Shown: piece after piece, positions 1 through 8,519 of the stretch
Layout: each line of letters starts with the position of its first letter
Position numbering within the stretch: position 1 is the first letter of the stretch
Assembly: GCF_009183365.2 (NCBI RefSeq)
Contig: NZ_CP068230.1
Span: 107,001-171,000, forward strand
Reading direction: 5' to 3'
Length of the DNA: 64,000 nucleotides
DNA from: Shewanella algae
GTDB lineage: Bacteria > Pseudomonadota > Gammaproteobacteria > Enterobacterales > Shewanellaceae
Program-made: the position numbers and the translations under genes
The notes under the pieces: model-generated
Told to the model about the DNA's origin: nothing
Seen by the model: only the letters and a program-made list of their open reading frames with translations
The model's database searches: none

Positions 1-310
1 ACAGCGCCTTGAGCACCATGTCCTGCATCTGATCCATCAGTTCGTAGAGCTTCAGCAGACGCTCGCCAAACTCGGTCAACTTGGCGCCGCCACCGCCCTT
101 GCCGCCCTTTTCACTGCTGACCACAGGCTGAGGGGCTTGCAGATTCATGTCGTTGACCGCATCCCAGGCCGCCTTGTAACTGATGCCCGCCTGTTTGGCT
201 CCCTGGCTGATGGAGCCGGTAATGCGTATCTGCTTCAACAGCGCAATGCGCTTGGGATTGGCAAACAGTTTATCGGCATTGTTGAGAGTCAACAGGGCTT
301 TGAGATCCAT
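1..310 (-). CDS. modE: ModE-type molybdate-responsive repressor, N-terminal part (truncated by window edge)
   Basis: The reverse strand opens with MDLKALLTLNNADKLFANPK and runs to the window edge without a stop, so only about 103 residues are visible. They form the winged-helix DNA-binding domain typical of ModE: ISQGAKQAGISYKAAWDAV is the helix-turn-helix, followed by a Gly/Lys-rich wing (KGGKGGGG). In the family a C-terminal molybdate-binding (Mop/TOBE) domain follows, which would lie outside the window. ATG at 310 is chosen because AAGGAA precedes it. The gene is divergent from modABC and a palindromic ModE-type box lies between them, fitting repression of molybdate uptake when molybdate is plentiful. 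Confidence 0.9.
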   Translation of the reverse strand, partial: MDLKALLTLNNADKLFANPKRIALLKQIRITGSISQGAKQAGISYKAAWDAVNDMNLQAPQPVVSSEKGGKGGGGAKLTEFGERLLKLYELMDQMQDMVLKAL

Positions 311-402
311 GGCATATTCCTTATCAGTGTCGGGGTTATTCTCCCTTATTGCGCTGATAAAGACCACAGGGATCACTCACTGACGATCACAGGCTTGCTT
401 AT

Positions 403-426
403 CGTTATATAACTATGTATATAACG
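403..426. promoter_or_regulatory. ModE operator (Mo-box) in front of modABC
   Basis: A perfect inverted repeat with arms CGTTATAT and ATATAACG separated by 8 bases. This matches the known ModE-binding architecture. It sits 44 bases before the modA start and between the divergent modE and modA genes, so it probably also overlaps the modA promoter. Confidence 0.85.
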
Positions 427-469
427 TTGGCAGTGTCAAATAGTGCATATATCTCATCAAGGAGTCGTT

Positions 470-1237
470 ATGAAGTCCCTGTTCCGTCCTGCCCTGAGCC
501 TGGCTCTGGGGCTGTTGTTGGCCTTTAACGTCAGTGCCAAGGAAAAAGTTACCGTTTTTGCCGCCGCCTCACTCACCAATGCCATGAATGAACTGGGCGC
601 CGAATATGACCGCAAGCATGACACTGAAACCGTGTTCTCTTTTGCTTCCTCTTCGACGCTGGCACGCCAGATTGCCCAAGGTGCGCCCGCCGAGCTGTTT
701 CTGTCGGCCAACCAGAAATGGATGGACTATCTCGATGAAAACAAGGCCATCGACGCCGGCAGCCGGGTTACTCTGCTGCGTAACACGCTGGTGCTGATTG
801 CACCGAAAAGCAGTGCGCTGAACCAGGTTGAAATCTCGGCTTCCTGGGATCTCAAACAGGCATTGGGTAACAGCCGGATGGCGGTTGGCGATCCTGATCA
901 TGTGCCGGCCGGTCGCTATGCCAAGCAAGCGCTGGAAAATTTAGGTTTGTGGCAACAGGCCGAACCTCTGCTTGCCAGAGCCAATAGTGTTCGCGGCGCC
1001 TTGGCGTTGGTCGAACGTGGCGAGTCATCTCTGGGGATTGTCTATTCCACAGATGCCAAAGTGGCCAAAGGGGTAAAACAGCTGGCGGTATTCCCCCAAG
1101 AGACTCACAAGCCAATCAGCTATCCCATGGCACTGGTGGGTAAAGAGCACAGCAAAGGCGCCGAAGGTTTCTATCAATTCCTGCAGTCCGACGCTGCCAA
1201 GGCGGTATTTGCCAAATACGGCTTCGGCGTAAACTGA
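470..1237 (+). CDS. modA: Molybdate ABC transporter, periplasmic binding protein ModA
   Basis: Captures molybdate (or tungstate) in the periplasm and delivers it to ModB. The product is 255 residues with a signal peptide (MKSLFRPALSLALGLLLAFN, cleavage likely near VSA-KEK) and the family signature VTVFAAASLTNAMNELG just after it. Later family motifs include RNTLVLIAP, VGDPDHVPAGRYAKQAL and GIVYSTDA. ATG at 470 is preferred over upstream codons because AAGGAG lies 5-6 bases ahead and the signal peptide then starts correctly. First gene of modABC, downstream of the Mo-box. Confidence 0.95.
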   Translation: MKSLFRPALSLALGLLLAFNVSAKEKVTVFAAASLTNAMNELGAEYDRKHDTETVFSFASSSTLARQIAQGAPAELFLSANQKWMDYLDENKAIDAGSRVTLLRNTLVLIAPKSSALNQVEISASWDLKQALGNSRMAVGDPDHVPAGRYAKQALENLGLWQQAEPLLARANSVRGALALVERGESSLGIVYSTDAKVAKGVKQLAVFPQETHKPISYPMALVGKEHSKGAEGFYQFLQSDAAKAVFAKYGFGVN

Positions 1238-1247
1238 GATCCTGACT

Positions 1248-1946
1248 TTGAGCTTGTTGACCGACTATGAAGTGGCCGCCTTGCTGCTCAGTCTCAAGGT
1301 GTCCACTGTGGCCGTGCTCTGCAGCCTGCCGCTCGGCATTTTGTGTGCCTGGGTGCTGGCGCGGCTGGAGTTCCCCGGCAAGTCTGTGCTCGATAGCCTG
1401 ATCCATCTGCCACTGGTGCTGCCACCTGTGGTCATAGGGTATTTGTTGCTGGTCTCCATGGGCCGCAGCGGTTTTCTCGGTGGCTGGCTCTATGACACTT
1501 TTGGCTTCAGCTTTAGTTTCAGCTGGCGCGGCGCCGCACTGGCAGCTGCGGTGGTGTCATTCCCGTTAATGGTTCGTGCCATTCGTCAGGCGCTCGAAGG
1601 GGTGGATGTGCGTCTGGAGCAGGCGGCGCGCACCTTGGGCGCCGGCCGGCTCAAGGTCTTCTTCACCATTAGCTTGCCGCTGACCGCACCCGGCATAGTC
1701 TCGGGCATGGTGCTGGCCTTTGCCCGCAGCCTCGGGGAGTTCGGTTCCACCATTACCTTTGTTTCCAATATACCAGGTGAAACCCGCACCATTCCCTTGG
1801 CCATGTACTCCTTTATCGAGACCCCGGGCGCCGAGGCCGAGGCCGCCAGGCTGTGTGTGATTGCGATATTGATTTCACTGGCCTCGCTGATCGCTTCCCA
1901 ATGGCTCAGCAAGCGGGCGCAACAGAGGACGCTGGGACAATGCTGA
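1248..1946 (+). CDS. modB: Molybdate ABC transporter permease ModB
   Basis: Inner-membrane channel subunit of the molybdate importer, 232 residues with about five membrane segments. The cytoplasmic EAA-type loop that docks onto ModC is visible as EQAARTLGAGRLKVFF followed by SLPLTAPGIVSG, and the ModB-typical EFGSTITFVSNIPGETRT lies near residue 165. The start appears to be TTG at 1248 (LSLLTDYE); no ATG sits at the expected place. It begins 10 bases after modA and its last 7 bases overlap modC, so translation of the three genes is probably coupled. Confidence 0.93.
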   Translation: MSLLTDYEVAALLLSLKVSTVAVLCSLPLGILCAWVLARLEFPGKSVLDSLIHLPLVLPPVVIGYLLLVSMGRSGFLGGWLYDTFGFSFSFSWRGAALAAAVVSFPLMVRAIRQALEGVDVRLEQAARTLGAGRLKVFFTISLPLTAPGIVSGMVLAFARSLGEFGSTITFVSNIPGETRTIPLAMYSFIETPGAEAEAARLCVIAILISLASLIASQWLSKRAQQRTLGQC

Positions 1947-3028
1947 AAATCGCTATCAGGCAACAGCTGGGGCAAACCCTGCTGGATGTTGACACAGAAT
2001 TACCCCTCTCCGGGGTCAGCGCCGTCTTTGGCCGCTCGGGCGCCGGCAAGACCTCGCTGGTCAATATTCTCGGCGGTTTGGCAACGCCGGATGCCGGTGA
2101 GATCCGCTTGGGAGAGCGCTGGCTGTTTCATAAAGAAAAGAAGATCAATCTGCCGCCTGAGCGGCGTAACGCCGGCTTTGTGTTTCAGGATGCCAGGTTG
2201 TTTCCCCACTATCGGGTGCGCGGCAATCTCAACTATGGCCGCAAGGATAAAGACAGTCGCGAGTTTGATACCGTGGTACAACTCTTGGGGCTGGAGAAAC
2301 TGCTCGACCGTTTTCCCTTTACCCTCTCCGGCGGGGAAAAGCAGCGGGTCGCCATAGGCCGGGCCTTGCTGACCCGCCCAGAGATCCTCTTGATGGATGA
2401 ACCGCTGGCATCGCTCGACTTACCGCGCAAGCGCGAGCTGTTGCCCTACTTACAGCGGCTCACCGCCGAACTTAAGCTGCCGATTATCTATGTCAGCCAC
2501 AGTCTGGATGAAATTCTGCAACTGGCGGATCAGATGCTGGTGCTGGACAAGGGCCGCTGCGTCCTCAGTGGCCCGCTGGAACAGGTGTGGGACAGTGACG
2601 AGCTGAGACCCTGGCTCAGTGCTCAGGAGCAAAGCTCCTTGCTGCATGCCACTGTGGCCGAGAGTCATCCCGAATATGCCATGACCCGTTTGCAGCTCGC
2701 CGATGGCAACAGCTTGTGGGTCAATGAACTGTTGCCCAAACAGGATAAGCCGATACGGGTGCGGGTTCACAGCAACCAGGTCTCTGTGTGCCTGCAGGTG
2801 CCGAGCGGCAGCAGTATTCGCAATATCCTGCCGGTAACCCTGGAAGAGGTGAGCCGGGTCGACAGCCGCGACTATGTGCAGCTCAGGCTGAGGCTGGCGG
2901 GTATGCCGCTGTGGGCCAATATTACCCGCTGGGCCCTTGAGGAGCTGGCGTTGCAACCCGGTATGTCGCTCTTCGCCCAGATTAAAGGGGTCAGCCTCAC
3001 GGCCGCCGACTTGGCCCGTTCTCACTGA
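1940..3028 (+). CDS. modC: Molybdate ABC transporter ATP-binding protein ModC
   Basis: ATPase of the molybdate importer, 362 residues. Walker A is GRSGAGKTS at residues 31-39, the ABC signature is LSGGEKQRVAIGRAL, Walker B is EILLMDEPLASLD, and the switch histidine is in YVSHSLDE. Residues from about 290 onward resemble the Mop/TOBE molybdate-binding domain found at the C-terminus of ModC, which in the family senses intracellular oxyanion. The start at 1940 (MLKIAIRQQ) overlaps the end of modB; a longer in-frame reading from 1853 lies inside modB and is not used. Confidence 0.95.
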   Translation: MLKIAIRQQLGQTLLDVDTELPLSGVSAVFGRSGAGKTSLVNILGGLATPDAGEIRLGERWLFHKEKKINLPPERRNAGFVFQDARLFPHYRVRGNLNYGRKDKDSREFDTVVQLLGLEKLLDRFPFTLSGGEKQRVAIGRALLTRPEILLMDEPLASLDLPRKRELLPYLQRLTAELKLPIIYVSHSLDEILQLADQMLVLDKGRCVLSGPLEQVWDSDELRPWLSAQEQSSLLHATVAESHPEYAMTRLQLADGNSLWVNELLPKQDKPIRVRVHSNQVSVCLQVPSGSSIRNILPVTLEEVSRVDSRDYVQLRLRLAGMPLWANITRWALEELALQPGMSLFAQIKGVSLTAADLARSH

Positions 3029-3163
3029 GGTGCAACAGAAGATCAACTACTGTTACAAAGTCTCGGGTGATTTTTGGTATCAAAATGGCTAAATTTAAGA
3101 TATTTGGCCACTTTTTCAGATACTATTGTGCAAGTTTCAGGCTTGGCACTCGAGGAATAGCCC

Positions 3164-3889
3164 ATGGGACAAGAAACCTCCAAGATTCTGGTTGTCGATG
3201 ATGATATGAGGCTGCGGGCCTTGCTGGAGCGCTATCTGATGGAACAAGGCTATCAGGTACGCAGCGCCGCCAATGCAGAGCAGATGGATCGCTTGCTGGA
3301 GCGGGAGAACTTTCACCTGCTGGTGCTCGACCTTATGTTGCCGGGAGAAGATGGCCTGTCCATCTGCCGCCGCTTGCGACAACAGGGCAACCCACTGCCG
3401 ATAGTGATGCTGACCGCCAAGGGCGATGAAGTCGACCGCATCATAGGCCTGGAGCTCGGTGCCGATGACTATCTGCCAAAACCCTTCAACCCCAGAGAAT
3501 TGCTGGCACGGATCAAGGCGGTGATGCGCCGTCAGGTGCAGGAGATCCCCGGCGCGCCTTCGCAGCAGGAAGAGATGGTCAGTTTCGGCGAGTTCAGTCT
3601 CAACCTGGCTACCCGCGAGATGTACCACAATGAAGAGTCCATCGCCCTCACCAGTGGTGAATTTGCCGTGCTCAAGGTGTTGGTGACCCACCCCAGGGAG
3701 CCTTTGTCCCGCGACAAGCTGATGAATCTGGCCCGTGGCCGTGACTATTCGGCGTTGGAGCGTTCCATCGACGTTCAGGTTTCCCGGCTTAGGCGGCTGA
3801 TTGAAAAGGATCCCGCCAACCCGCGCTATATCCAAACGGTTTGGGGCCTGGGGTACGTGTTTGTGCCAGATGGTGCCGCCCGTAAATGA
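3164..3889 (+). CDS. ompR: Response regulator OmpR
   Basis: DNA-binding partner of EnvZ, controlling outer-membrane porins and osmotic responses in relatives. The 241-residue protein has a receiver domain (acidic pocket D12-D14, phosphoacceptor D56 in LLVLDLMLPG, T84, K106) and a C-terminal OmpR/PhoB winged helix (LTSGEFAVLKVL, ALERSIDVQVSRLRR, IQTVWGLGYVF). It shares four bases (ATGA) with envZ, a classical coupled pair. Upstream, 3029-3163 is short and AT-rich and must carry the promoter; no particular operator could be assigned. Confidence 0.95.
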   Translation: MGQETSKILVVDDDMRLRALLERYLMEQGYQVRSAANAEQMDRLLERENFHLLVLDLMLPGEDGLSICRRLRQQGNPLPIVMLTAKGDEVDRIIGLELGADDYLPKPFNPRELLARIKAVMRRQVQEIPGAPSQQEEMVSFGEFSLNLATREMYHNEESIALTSGEFAVLKVLVTHPREPLSRDKLMNLARGRDYSALERSIDVQVSRLRRLIEKDPANPRYIQTVWGLGYVFVPDGAARK

Positions 3890-5202
3890 AGCTGCGCTGG
3901 TGGCAACGCCTGTTGCCCAGGAGTGCCTTCAGCCAAACGGTCATGCTGATAGGCTGTCTGCTGCTGATCAATCAGCTGGTCTCCTATTTGACTGTGACGG
4001 TTTATTTCATTAAGCCCAGTTACCAGCAGATCAACCAGCTTATCGCCCGCCAGATCAATCTGTTGTTTGTCGATGGGGTCGAGGTGGGCCGTGAACACCT
4101 CACCATAGTGGATGCACTCAATGCCAAGGTGCGCGACGATGGCATGCATGTCTATAACCAGAAACAGGCCAGGGAAGCTGGTATCGAGCGGGCGACCTAC
4201 TATGGTTTCCTCTCAGCCCAGATGTCGGAATATCTCGGTGGCCCGGCCGAAGTGCGTATTGCACAGAGCAATCTGCTGCAGATCTGGATCCGCCCACCTC
4301 AGGCTCCCTCTATCTGGATCAAGGTTCCCCTCAATGGCTGGAACGAAAATGCCCTGTCGCCCCTTAACCTCTATCTGCTGGTGATAGGCGCCTTGAGTGT
4401 CGCCGGTGGTTGGTGGTTTGCCCGGCAACAGAACCGGCCGCTGCGGCGGCTGCAAAAGGCGGCTATCTCAGTTTCCAGAGGCAATTTCCCTGACCCGCTG
4501 CCGTTGACCGGCTCCAGTGAGCTCGTCGAAGTGACCAATGCCTTCAACCGTATGTCCCAGAGTATGAAACAGCTGGAGCAGGACAGGGCGCTGCTGATGG
4601 CGGGGATTTCCCACGACCTTAGAACTCCCCTGACCCGAATTCGTCTGGCTTCCGAGATGATGGTGGACGACGATGCCTACCTGCAGGAGGGCATAGTCAA
4701 AGACATTGAAGACATGGATGCCATCATCAATCAGTTTATCGCCTATATCCGCCAGGATCAGGAGAGCATTCGCGAGCCGGAACAGATCAACCGTTTAATC
4801 CGCGAAGTGGCCCAGGCCGAGAGTAACAGAGTCGGTGAAATAGAGCTGGTACTGGCCGAGTGCCCCGAAGTGCCGATGCAGAGCCTGGCCATCAAGCGGG
4901 TGATCGGCAATCTGGTGGAAAACGCCTTCCGCTATGGGCGCGGCTGGATCCGTATCGCTTCCCAAGTGGAAAAACACCGCATAGGTTTTAGTGTGGAAGA
5001 CAATGGCCCGGGTATTGCCGAGAGCCAGATCCCCAAGCTGTTTCAGCCCTTTACCCAAGGTGACAGCGCCCGCGGCAGCGTTGGCTCAGGGTTGGGACTG
5101 GCGATCATCAAACGCATCATAGACAGGCATCAGGGCAAGGTCATTCTCAGCAATCGCCCCCAGGGTGGGCTGCACGCTCAGGTGTGGTTGCCGCGAGATT
5201 AA
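3886..5202 (+). CDS. envZ: Osmosensor histidine kinase EnvZ
   Basis: Membrane sensor kinase/phosphatase for OmpR, 438 residues. It has an N-terminal membrane segment (TVMLIGCLLLINQLVSYLTV), a periplasmic domain of about 120 residues, a second membrane segment (LYLLVIGALSVAGGWWFA), a HAMP linker, the H-box ISHDLRTPLTRIRL with the phosphorylated histidine at residue 243 (the same number as in E. coli EnvZ), and a HATPase domain with N-box NLVENAFRYG, DNGPGI and GSGLGLAI. Overlaps ompR by four bases. Confidence 0.95.
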   Translation: MKLRWWQRLLPRSAFSQTVMLIGCLLLINQLVSYLTVTVYFIKPSYQQINQLIARQINLLFVDGVEVGREHLTIVDALNAKVRDDGMHVYNQKQAREAGIERATYYGFLSAQMSEYLGGPAEVRIAQSNLLQIWIRPPQAPSIWIKVPLNGWNENALSPLNLYLLVIGALSVAGGWWFARQQNRPLRRLQKAAISVSRGNFPDPLPLTGSSELVEVTNAFNRMSQSMKQLEQDRALLMAGISHDLRTPLTRIRLASEMMVDDDAYLQEGIVKDIEDMDAIINQFIAYIRQDQESIREPEQINRLIREVAQAESNRVGEIELVLAECPEVPMQSLAIKRVIGNLVENAFRYGRGWIRIASQVEKHRIGFSVEDNGPGIAESQIPKLFQPFTQGDSARGSVGSGLGLAIIKRIIDRHQGKVILSNRPQGGLHAQVWLPRD

Positions 5203-5292
5203 CACGCCATACGCTTTATTGCCGATTGTCATTCAACTGTCATGCTCCAGTCATAAACTGCGCTCAGTTCAATCAATTGGGCGCAGTTTGCC

Positions 5293-7218
5293 ATGAAGAT
5301 TTCCACCCTTTCTCTCGGCGCTTCGGCGTTGTTGCTCTTGTTGGCGGCCTTGCTCGCCTCACTGGTGCTCTGGAGCAGTGAACAGAGACAAGAGGCAGAA
5401 CTGCAGAGCCAGACGCTGCAAGGCTTGCAGCAAGAATTTTTGGTGGATATCCGTGCCAATTTGGATAAGTATCTCGCCAGTGGCGATGCCGGGCGATTGG
5501 AACAGGCCAGAGCCCAGCTCAATGATATTCATGACCGTTTGCCGGCAGATTCACAGTTGGCACAGGAGCTGGCGCAATTGGTGACGGCTCTGGATGGCAA
5601 ATACCGCGCCGCCGGCAAGTTGGCCGGAAATCCCAGGCAGCTGTTGGCCCATGCCGAAACCGAAATGTTGGACAACAACAAGCGCCTGGCGGATTACGGC
5701 GATCAAGGGCTGGCAACGGCGCCACAAGTGGCGCATGAATACTTGCAGCTCAGTCGGGAGCTTCCGCCGTTGGTTTACCAGTTGTCACAGCTGACCCAGG
5801 ATTACCTGCTCGGACGGGAGCAAAGACTCAAGCCTTACCTCGACAGCACCATAACTCAATTGGCCGACTGGCATGACAGACTCAGCGCCTTGCCACTGCT
5901 TGGTCTCTATCGCACAGTAGAGGCCGATGAATTTGCCCTGGGTGACGATGAACCCGAGCGCGAGGAGATAGGCGAGAGCTACCGCGCCGAACTTCTGAGT
6001 CTCAGCAGTCGCTACGCCAAGGAAGTGACCAATACCGAGCAGCAACTGTTGGATAACCGTCAGATGCAGGATGCGCTGCGCGCCGATATGCACAAGTTGC
6101 AGCAGAACTTGCTGACCATGGCCGCTGAGCAGCAACAACGTACCGACAAGCTCAAACACGAGCTGCAGCTTTGGCTCTATCTGGCTTTGGCGGTGCTGGC
6201 CTTATTTGCCGTGGCTTATTTGATTTTGCAGCAGCTCAGGGTGGTGAAGCCGTTGCAACTGCTCAACGCCGCCTTCAGTCAACTGAGTGAGTCCAATACC
6301 CGCGAGCGCCTCAATATCAGTCGCCGCTGTGAAACCGGCCAGATAGCCGCCCACTTCAATGCTCTGCTGAATCGTTTCGAGTCCGAGGATGAGCAGCAGC
6401 GGCAGCAATTGGCGCGTATCTCCCAAAGCCTATCGGCCCTGGTGCAAAAAATCAGTGAAATGGCCGGCAGTACCCGCGAGACCCAACAAGTGGTGGATCA
6501 GGCTAGGCAGCAAACGCTGGAGCTCAGTGAATTGGCCGGACTGGTGAGTGACAGCTCAGCTTCGCTGGCCACCCGTGCCGGCAATACCGCCGAACAGATG
6601 CACCAGAGTGAACTCGAAGCGCAGCAGATGCTGGAAGCTACAGATTCAACCCGCACCGCCGTTGCCGAGTGTCATCAAGCGCTCGCCAGTCTGGATGATT
6701 CAGTGGCGGCTGTGGCGGGAATTATCGACGTGATAGGCAATATCGCCGGGCAGACAAATCTGTTGGCGCTCAATGCCGCCATAGAAGCCGCCCGTGCCGG
6801 TGAGCAGGGCCGAGGCTTTGCCGTGGTGGCCGATGAGGTGCGCAGCCTTTCCAGTCGCACCCAGAGCTCGCTCGATGAGATAGGTGCCATTCTCAATCGG
6901 CTCACCAATGCCAACAAGAGTCTGGGGCAGAGTATGGATGGCATAGCCGAGGCGACCGACAGGCAGAGACAGAGAGCCGAGATCCTGAAACAACTGGCGC
7001 AGGAGGTGAGACAGCAGGCTTTTGCCATGGCGAGCGGGACCCAGCAGGGTACTGAGTATGCCCAGTCACAGCTGGCGCATCTGCAATCCTTCTCCAGCGC
7101 CATGGAACAGCTGCGCAGCCAGGCGATCACCGCCTCAGAGCAGGGGCAGGCAATTGCCTCTCAAGTGGCTGCAGGTGTCGCCGAGATAGAACAGAATCTC
7201 GGCATTAAAGCCGCCTGA
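5293..7218 (+). CDS. Methyl-accepting chemotaxis protein
   Basis: Transmembrane chemoreceptor of 641 residues. A first membrane helix (LGASALLLLLAALLASLVLW) is followed by a long helical periplasmic sensor (about residues 30-290), a second helix (LWLYLALAVLALFAVAYLIL), a HAMP region, and a cytoplasmic signalling domain whose hairpin tip is GNIAGQTNLLALNAAIEAAR followed by GRGFAVVADEVRSLSSRTQ. Ligand cannot be predicted. There is no C-terminal pentapeptide tether for CheR/CheB. It stands alone after envZ, with no other che gene nearby, and converges on the peroxiredoxin gene. Confidence 0.92.
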   Translation: MKISTLSLGASALLLLLAALLASLVLWSSEQRQEAELQSQTLQGLQQEFLVDIRANLDKYLASGDAGRLEQARAQLNDIHDRLPADSQLAQELAQLVTALDGKYRAAGKLAGNPRQLLAHAETEMLDNNKRLADYGDQGLATAPQVAHEYLQLSRELPPLVYQLSQLTQDYLLGREQRLKPYLDSTITQLADWHDRLSALPLLGLYRTVEADEFALGDDEPEREEIGESYRAELLSLSSRYAKEVTNTEQQLLDNRQMQDALRADMHKLQQNLLTMAAEQQQRTDKLKHELQLWLYLALAVLALFAVAYLILQQLRVVKPLQLLNAAFSQLSESNTRERLNISRRCETGQIAAHFNALLNRFESEDEQQRQQLARISQSLSALVQKISEMAGSTRETQQVVDQARQQTLELSELAGLVSDSSASLATRAGNTAEQMHQSELEAQQMLEATDSTRTAVAECHQALASLDDSVAAVAGIIDVIGNIAGQTNLLALNAAIEAARAGEQGRGFAVVADEVRSLSSRTQSSLDEIGAILNRLTNANKSLGQSMDGIAEATDRQRQRAEILKQLAQEVRQQAFAMASGTQQGTEYAQSQLAHLQSFSSAMEQLRSQAITASEQGQAIASQVAAGVAEIEQNLGIKAA

Positions 7219-7222
7219 GTCG

Positions 7223-7699
7223 CTATTGGAGACTCGCCAGTATGGTTTCGGCCTTGCTGACTTCGAAAGTCTTGGGCGCTTCCACATTCAACAAAGAAAC
7301 CACGCCATCGTCTATCACCATGGCATAGCGCTGCGAGCGTAAGCCTCCGAAGGCGCCAGTGTCCATTTCCAGCCCCAGTGCCTTGGTGAAGGCACCATCA
7401 CCATCGGCCAACATTATGATCTCACCGGCGTTTTGGGCTTCACCCCAGGCTTTCATCACAAAGGCATCGTTGACCGATACACAGGCAATGATATCGACGC
7501 CCTTGGTCTTGAGTTCATCGGCTAGCACCACATAACCCGGCAGGTGAGCCTCGGAGCAGGTGGGGGTAAAGGCACCGGGAACAGCAAACAGCACGGCCTT
7601 CTTGCCGGCAAACAGTTCCTTAACCTTGTGGTTGATCATGCCCTCTTTAGCGAGTTGGCTCAGAGTGGCATCCGGCAGAGCTTGACCTTGTGCAATCAT
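7223..7699 (-). CDS. Peroxiredoxin of the Prx5 (AhpC/TSA) family
   Basis: Thiol peroxidase, cytoplasmic, 158 residues with no signal peptide. The peroxidatic cysteine is C48 in the Prx5 hallmark PGAFTPTCSEAHLPGY. Other family motifs are VNDAFVMKAW and LGLEMDTGAFGGLRSQRYAMV. There is no fused glutaredoxin domain, unlike some Prx5 proteins, so reductant is presumably glutathione/glutaredoxin or thioredoxin supplied in trans. Converges with the chemoreceptor gene four bases away. Confidence 0.93.
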   Translation of the reverse strand: MIAQGQALPDATLSQLAKEGMINHKVKELFAGKKAVLFAVPGAFTPTCSEAHLPGYVVLADELKTKGVDIIACVSVNDAFVMKAWGEAQNAGEIIMLADGDGAFTKALGLEMDTGAFGGLRSQRYAMVIDDGVVSLLNVEAPKTFEVSKAETILASLQ

Positions 7700-7780
7700 G
7701 GTATTTGTCCTTTCAGTGGGAATTACAAACCATCATAGCCGTTAATGGAATGGACAAACACAGACATTCTACAGGGGCAA

Positions 7781-8308
7781 TCAGGCGGCAGCCGGCCGGC
7801 GCCGAAACAGCGTCCGCAACGCCAGCCAGCATAAGCTGAGCAGCAGTTCGGCCGAGGCTGCGAGCAGCAAGCCACTGAGTAGGCCAATGGCAATGGCATC
7901 GCCCTTGAGCAGAATATTGTGGCTGTAGTTGTCCCAGACTTCGCGGCGGATATCCGCCTGTGGCGCAAAGGCTAGTTGCAGGTAGGGGCTGTAGAGACTC
8001 TCGCGGAAGTCGGCCAAGGCCTGCTGCAACTCGGAGCGGCGTTCTACCATGGCGTTGAGCTTGTCGCCGCCGGAGGTAAATACCGGATCTTTGTTGGTCA
8101 CATAGTGGGCGATAAGCTTATCCAGATCGCCACCGAAGAAACGGTCGGCATCGCGCTGAAACCCGGCCAATTGGGTTTGGATCTCGCTCAGGTGGGCCTG
8201 CAGGCTCTTGCCATATTGATCGACAAAGCCGGGGAGCTGAATCCCCGCCAGCACCCCCACAAAGAACAGCAGTAGTCTGAGATAGTCGCGTATGGTTCTA
8301 AGCATCAT
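7781..8308 (-). CDS. DUF2937 family inner-membrane protein
   Basis: Function unknown. The 175-residue product has an N-terminal membrane helix (YLRLLLFFVGVLAGIQLPGF), a helical, probably periplasmic middle region (about residues 30-125), and a C-terminal membrane segment (AIGLLSGLLLAASAELLLSL) ending in an Arg-rich tail (FRRRPAAA). This layout and the sequence fit DUF2937. The start is placed at 8308 because GGAGG lies 5 bases upstream of this ATG; the reading frame is open a further 7 codons upstream. Stands alone between the peroxiredoxin and the ankyrin gene. Confidence 0.8.
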   Translation of the reverse strand: MMLRTIRDYLRLLLFFVGVLAGIQLPGFVDQYGKSLQAHLSEIQTQLAGFQRDADRFFGGDLDKLIAHYVTNKDPVFTSGGDKLNAMVERRSELQQALADFRESLYSPYLQLAFAPQADIRREVWDNYSHNILLKGDAIAIGLLSGLLLAASAELLLSLCWLALRTLFRRRPAAA

Positions 8309-8519
8309 GCCTCCCTGAGTTCCGGCCAAACCAGATTGCCGCAGCCGCCCTGTATCTTAACTGACCGGTTCTGGCTTTGTTGCCGCTCTATCTGTGTCGC
8401 CCATAGCACACAGGGCTGCAACCAAAATGGATGCTGACTCAAGCGGGCGGTTTTGACAAGTGCCTGCCGCTGAACATAGGCTTGGCATAGCAGAGCCTCC
8501 TCAAGCGTAATGATGCGGG